A stretch of DNA of 64,000 nucleotides from Narthecium ossifragum (lineage: Eukaryota > Streptophyta > Magnoliopsida > Dioscoreales > Nartheciaceae): contig OY986972.1 in NCBI GenBank assembly GCA_963920575.1, positions 24,724,672 to 24,788,671 on the forward strand, read 5' to 3'. The notes beneath the pieces were generated by a model. That model saw only the letters and a list, made by a program, of their open reading frames with translations, had not been told where the DNA came from and did no database searches. Positions 58,863 through 64,000 of this stretch are shown here, piece after piece; within the stretch, counting starts at the first letter, position 1, and the number at the start of each line of letters is the position of its first letter. The position numbers and the translations under genes are program-made.

Positions 58863-59420
58863 ATTGATCTGGCTTGGATGTCCATTTTTTAATAGGATCA
58901 TTGGTTCGGCTCTGAAACATTAAAAATTATAGAAGTTAGTTCGAGGGGTTTATTTGAATAATTGTTGTCAAGGGCCCCACCTCTGCCTAAAGGCCCCCCC
59001 CCCCCCCAATGCTAATATACTATGACCAAATCATTCTATTTAATTAACTTCAAATCTATGTTGTGTAATCATTACTAGATCATTAGCACAGCTAATGATC
59101 GTTTTTGTTCTTCATAAAATCATAAGATTGCAATTAATGTGACATCTTTTGGTTGTACTATTATTTTCGTTATACTTTCCTTAGCTTCGGCTTATCTACT
59201 CCAAAGACTAAGAGAGAGAAAAAAGATCAAATATAATATATACGAGTAAATTCATGGTAAATTGACAACACCGAAAGAATGGATATCTCATTAGATTAAG
59301 CTTTTTGGACAATTAACAATTTGACACCAAATGGATCTAACGAAAAGGAGTAGTTATCTCATATTGAAATCTACCGTTAGAACAATATATGACATATGTA
59401 ATATGTATATACGAAAAATA
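58863..59420. other. Intergenic, no gene seen
   Basis: AT-rich. A C homopolymer lies at about 58995-59008. Nothing else was recognised. Confidence 0.5.
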
Positions 59421-59595
59421 AACCCTCATTTGGTATAGGGTTAAAAAAAAATAAGGTTAAAGGGGAATAGAGCTAGAAAGGATTAGAAAAATTGAAATTA
59501 AGAAATAAGAATAAAAAAAAATAAAATGATGATGATAAATAAAATAAGAATAAAATAATAATAATTATTTTTTATGCCATATCAAATAAGGGCTA
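59421..59595. mobile_element. Possible small MITE
   Basis: CCCTCATTTGGTATAGGG at the left is roughly inverted at the right (CCATATCAAATAAGGG) around a purine-rich AATAA/GATGATGAT core. The content is similar to 21790-22005. No clear TSD was found. Confidence 0.35.
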
Positions 59596-59877
59596 GAGGC
59601 GGTATAGGAGAGCAATTCACGTATCATTGTCATGACACTATACACGAATGGATCCCATGCACGTTCACAGCATAAATGATGGAGGGACCCCCAAAAGCTG
59701 CTTCTTTACTCCAATCCAAGGGAAACAAAGGAACGTGCACCTTTCACTTGGGTAGCTGAACTCAGGGCACTTTCATATGGGATAAGAGTCAAAGATTCCT
59801 ATAGAAAAAAAGAAGTGGACCTTTTGGCCTACCATTGAACCAGTGAAACTGCTCCCTCTCCCTCTATCCCTCTGACT

Positions 59878-59894
59878 GCGCGCGCGCGCGCGCG

Positions 59895-59972
<78 letters not shown>
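59878..59972. repeat. Compound (CG)(CT)(AT) microsatellite
   Basis: An uninterrupted CG run (about 59879-59894) passes directly into a CT run (to about 59918) and then an AT run (to about 59972). Confidence 0.95.
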
Positions 59973-59975
<3 letters not shown>

Positions 59976-60052
59976 TTAGGCTCCATATCATATCTCATAT
60001 AGACAGGGTAACCACCAATCCCATCCTAATAACCACCCAATAACTCCCTCCC

Positions 60053-60252
60053 NNNNNNNNNNNNNNNNNNNNNNNNNNNNNNNNNNNNNNNNNNNNNNNN
60101 NNNNNNNNNNNNNNNNNNNNNNNNNNNNNNNNNNNNNNNNNNNNNNNNNNNNNNNNNNNNNNNNNNNNNNNNNNNNNNNNNNNNNNNNNNNNNNNNNNNN
60201 NNNNNNNNNNNNNNNNNNNNNNNNNNNNNNNNNNNNNNNNNNNNNNNNNNNN
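60053..60252. other. Assembly gap, 200 N
   Basis: Exactly 200 N, probably a fixed-size placeholder, so the true length is unknown. AT microsatellites flank it on both sides. Confidence 0.98.
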
Positions 60253-60569
60253 CCTTATATAATAGTTATATATATATATATATATTATAGACACATACAC
60301 ATATATATAATCCAAATCACTAATCATATTATTTATGCTGATGTGGCAAAGAGTGTGTATAAAATAATACTATTTTAAGATTTAGGGAATGAGTTTTGGT
60401 TCCCTAAATATAGGGAACCAAGTTGGTTTTAGGGAATGGGATAGGGAATGACTATAGGGATAGAGAATCTGTTGCATGACACATTCTATTCATATTCCCT
60501 AAATTTAGGGATAGGGAATGGGATAGGGAATTTGTTGGGAATGCTCTTAGGGAAGCAAAACATTATTTT

Positions 60570-62307
60570 AGGGATTCATACAAGCTTAAGAAAGCTGTGA
60601 ATCTATAATGTCTTGAAAGAGAACAAGAGAATAATTAGAAAATACAGGAAGTGAAGGTAAAGTGGATTGAGTAAACCCTAGGAATTTTCTCTCATTGATA
60701 ACTTTTAAGTCTTTTATTTGCTTTCATAATTATTTTAATAAAAATCCATAAAATCCTTTTTCACTTTAGGATTAGAGCACTTGAGATTTGATATTGATTC
60801 GTTTGCCCTAAAAGATAAGATTTTCCCTGTCGTTTGACTATGAATTTCATCACTTTATTACGTTTTAATTTAGCATTGAATGAAGGATTTATAAATCTCT
60901 AAATAGCGTTTTGCATATGATTTAACGACGCATTTGCAAGCGATTAGCTGGCCCGAGGTGGATCGATCTTCATTGGAGATGAAGATCGATCTCCCTCCTT
61001 GGCAGTGAACCTGTGCAAGGAAGATCGATCTCCACTGGGTGTGAAGATCGATCATTTCCCTTGACAGAGGGCTTGAATGGAGAAGATCGAACTTCATGGG
61101 CATGAAGATCGATCTCCTTTGTGCTGAGAGCTGTTTTTAGCTTGGTTTTTAATGGTTTGTTTGTTTTCAAATCAACTCGGTTTCCTTTTATGTCTTTCCT
61201 ATTGTTAGAATTAGGATATTATGGTGGTTTTAATCGTGATTTCACTCTTTGCTTTGAGTTTCTATGACGATTTGTATTTCCGATCGTTTTGCCAACTTTT
61301 ATGGATTTTAATCGGTTTTTCGATAAGCATGTGTAAACTGTAGTTGCTTTTATTTAGTATGCTTTCTTTAGTTGTAACTTGTAGTAGTTAGATCTTTACT
61401 GCTTTGTGGTTAACCGGGAAAGTCATGACTCCCGGGAATGTGTAGAATAATTGTACCTCATTTTGCTGATATGCCATATAGTGACACTTAGGTTATATGT
61501 TTGTATAGGTGCATGCATTTGATTGCATTAGCTGCATTCTAGGTTAGGGCGTGGGCGATGGGTTGATCGCCGATCTGAGGCTCTCGGGTAGCTCAGGTCT
61601 AGCTCTAGGACCGGGGTTGGGTAGCCTGGTCTAGGGCGAGATTGTTGTACAACTGATTGTCAGATCTTGGTTCTTGAGGTTTAGAGGTCGTACCATCCTC
61701 CTTTGCCAAGCTTGAGTGTGGGTGTGTTTACTTTTCTATTGTTGACGTTTGGGGAGCGCTAGCCGGGGTGGTCGACGATTGGGGAGCGTCTTGAGCAGGC
61801 GTGATCCCCGTCGCATTTGCATGCTTGTTGTAGTTGCGCCTTAGGCTTGGCAAGGAGACGGTTCAGTTGCAGTTTCCCCATTTCTTGAGTGTGGCGTAGA
61901 GTAGAACCCTACTGGGCTTTATGCTCACCCTACCCGGGCTACATTTGCAGATGTAGACGCCAGTGCTTCCGTAGCTCCCAGCAGAGCAGCTTTTGGCGGC
62001 GCTTCGACTTCTGGAGGGCGTTGAGGTGACTGAGGATCAGATCTTACAGTTTGGCAGTTTTTGTATACAGTATCCCTTGAGGATAAGTTTATATGTATAA
62101 TTTCCATCTTTGACTAATTTTCATAGAGATATGTATAACTTTGATGTTAATGGAATAGTATGTTTTAGATTTCAATTATGCCTTCAGAAGTCAAGTCTTT
62201 AAATTATTTGTGGTAATTGTTGTATCGCGCCCGATTGGAAGTGAACATGAGTAAGTCCCCTCCCTCACGTCCCAGTCCGGATGGGTCTTCCGGGCCGGGG
62301 CGTGACA
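60570..62307 (-). mobile_element. Probable Ty3/gypsy LTR or remnant
   Basis: Read on the - strand it begins at 62307 with TGTCACGCCCCGGCCCGG, a start typical of gypsy LTRs. It abruptly interrupts the copia RNase H frame. The rest is non-coding, with LTR-like text but no protein domain. The distal end is uncertain: 60380-60560, with AGGGAATGGGATAGGGAAT motifs, looks like a separate MITE. No TSD was identified. Confidence 0.55.
60955..61130. repeat. Array of GATCGATCTTC hairpins
   Basis: Three imperfect palindromes of about 35 bp follow one another. Each has an arm near AGATCGATCTTC or GAAGATCGATCT and a short centre (for example ATTGGAGATG), separated by spacers of about 20-30 bp. A single similar palindrome lies in the solo LTR at about 11754-11790. 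Confidence 0.75.
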
Positions 62308-63627
62308 CAGCTTCCATAGTCAACCTTGCTATGCAAGTCTACTTGGATGATTTCCAAGACACAGCTGCACATCCAATTATAAAAATAAACCCACTCGTGG
62401 ATTTTGTATCATTGGAGTCCGAGATCCAGTTTGCATCTGAATATCCTTCAAGCATAGCTGGATATCTCGTATAATGCAATCCATAATTTGTCGTGTACCT
62501 TAGATATCTAAGGACTCTGATCATTGCCTTCCAGTGATCCGTTCTAGGATTGGTTTTGTATCTACTCAGCTTGTTTACTGAGTTGGCAATATCCGGTCGA
62601 GTACAGTTCATGATATACATCAGACTGCCTATGACCCTAGAATATTCCAATTGTTGTACACCTTCACCGTGATGTTTCTTTATATGTGAGTTAGCATCTA
62701 TCGGTGTCCTGGCTACAGCATCACTCCCTTTATCAAATATATTAAGAATTTTCTTAATATAATGATCTTGAGATAAAGTGTAGCCATCAGACGTCTTGGT
62801 AATTTTCATACCAAGTATCACATCAGCGATACCCAAATCCTTCATATCAAAATTTCGTGACAATATGCTCTTACTAGCTTTTATGATATTATCATTGCTA
62901 CCAATGATGATCATGTCATCTACATAAAGGCATAGGATTATATATTCCTTCTCATCACCTTTTATGTAAACGCATTTGTCACACTCATTTATACGAAAGC
63001 AGTTTGTCAGCATTACATGATCAAACTTTTCATGCCATTGTTTATGTGCTTGTTTTAGTCCGTACAAAGACTTAACAAGTCGGCAGAATTTCTTCTCTTT
63101 TTCCGGAACCACAAATCCCTCTGGTTGTTCCATGTAGATTTCTTCTTCCAGATCACCATTCAGGAAGGCTGTCTTTATATCCATTTGATGTATATCCAAA
63201 TTGTTTAACGTCGCAAGGGCAATAATTATTCCGATTGACGTTTTCCTAGTGGCTAGAGAATATGTGTCAAAATAATCCACCCCTTCGGTTTGCTTGAAAC
63301 CCTTGACAACAAGCCTTGGCTTGTATTTATCAATTGTTCCATCTGTTTTCATTTTCTTTCTAAAAACCCAATTGTAACCCAAAGGTTTACAACCTGGTGG
63401 TAAATCAACCAGTTCCCATGTATGGTTCTGCATGATGGATTCAATTTCACTTTTCACTACTTCCTTCCATAAAGGAGCGTCTGGAGTTGACATTGCCTCT
63501 TTGAATGTCTGAGGGTCATTCTGTAACAAATATGTTAGAAAGTCTGGGCCGATGGAAGTTTCTTTCCTAACCCTCTTACTCCGTCTAGGTTCCTCATCCT
63601 CTTCCTGAACTGAGGACCCTTGGAATC
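62308..63627 (-). mobile_element. Ty1/copia polyprotein fragment (RT and partial RNase H)
   Basis: The frame is open on - from about 63620 to a stop at 62339-62341. It begins with [14 protein letters not shown] and continues through copia reverse transcriptase: [57 protein letters not shown], the catalytic [13 protein letters not shown] and IGSLMYI. The first part of RNase H follows (GYSDANW, STSGFIF, SWKSSK). A TAG replaces the usual Gln after SSK. The frame then reads on (TCIA..TMEA) until the gypsy-type LTR cuts it off at 62307. Gag, protease and integrase are absent. The 5' side ends near 63627 at another abrupt change. Confidence 0.9.
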
Positions 63628-64000
63628 TGTTACGAGCGGTCTACTCGTGATCCTCTCGTAATGGGTCTCTACTGCTCCAATCGATCAGAATCGGCCTGAT
63701 CGGACTTGATTTGAGTCCAATGGGCTGAAGTTGGATCGAATCTGGTTCAGATCTGGCTCAGATTGGAGTATGACTCGACTGGGTCGAGTCTGGATTGGTT
63801 GATTGGCTCTTGGAATTGAATCTGGCTCGGATTGGGCTAAGTGGCTTGGCTGAAACGGCTAGGACTGGGTTAAGTGGCTGAACCAATCAAGTTGACTGGA
63901 TCCAGTTGACCAAGTCAACCAACAGTGGCTGAGGGAGAGGCTAAGATTGATCCGAGGGCTGAGGGCCGCCGGAGGTGGATCGCCGGCGTAAGGGCGGCGG
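63628..64000. other. Unassigned repeat-like sequence at window edge
   Basis: It starts TGTTACGAGC directly against the copia frame, so it may be an LTR or other insertion. Short repeats (CTGGCTCAGATTGG-like, GTTGACTGGATCCAGTTGAC) recur. No coding region was recognised, and it runs out of the window. Confidence 0.35.

Noticed and set aside
1..64000. CRISPR arrays, operons, bacterial features
   Set aside because: The window is plainly plant nuclear DNA. The regular repeats seen lack spacer/repeat structure.

Overview
This is a nuclear genome segment of a flowering plant. It has intron-rich genes with GT..AG splice sites, AT-rich intergenic DNA and many nested transposons. It also has a 200-N assembly gap at 60053-60252. 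The auxin receptor near the left-centre looks like AFB6, a clade reported missing from grasses and crucifers, so a non-grass, non-crucifer angiosperm is likeliest. I cannot place it further.

Layout. 1-4060: AT-rich DNA, a GC-rich minisatellite and a 5'-truncated LINE bounded by a 14-bp target-site duplication (TSD). 4136-15116: an 11-kb Mutator-like element (MULE) with ~198-bp terminal inverted repeats (TIRs) and a 9-bp TSD. It carries two convergent genes: a Ulp1-type cysteine protease gene (KAONASHI-like) on + and a MURA transposase gene on -. The transposase gene is split by a 1,629-bp solo LTR that has its own 5-bp TSD. The introns and 3' flank of the element are filled with degenerate TACGCGT repeats. 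17587-20842 (-): a complete TIR1/AFB auxin receptor F-box gene. 21.6-32.2 kb: a transposon-rich interval with three copies of one hAT-like non-autonomous family, one nested in an older inverted-repeat element. 32211-38508 (+): a complete 17-exon KIN-14 minus-end kinesin. 39194-42078 and 42483-45974 (both -): a tandem pair of CNGC4-type cyclic-nucleotide-gated channels. 47284-51628 (-): a complete 10-exon external mitochondrial NAD(P)H dehydrogenase (NDB2-like, with an EF hand). 53.5-55.0 kb: a LINE fragment and a probable C/D snoRNA pair behind a TATA, telo-box and site II promoter. 55215-55943 (-): a single-exon membrane protein of unknown function. 56.6-64 kb: a LINE fragment, a deletion-derived MULE, microsatellites, the gap, a gypsy-type LTR and a broken copia polyprotein.

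The host genes are unrelated to one another, apart from the CNGC pair. The points most worth checking are the protease-bearing MULE with its TACGCGT arrays, the Asn-to-Ile change in the selectivity filter of one CNGC copy, and the snoRNA-like pair. Exon coordinates were read by eye from splice sites and reading frame. For the five host genes the summed exon lengths are multiples of three and give full-length proteins.
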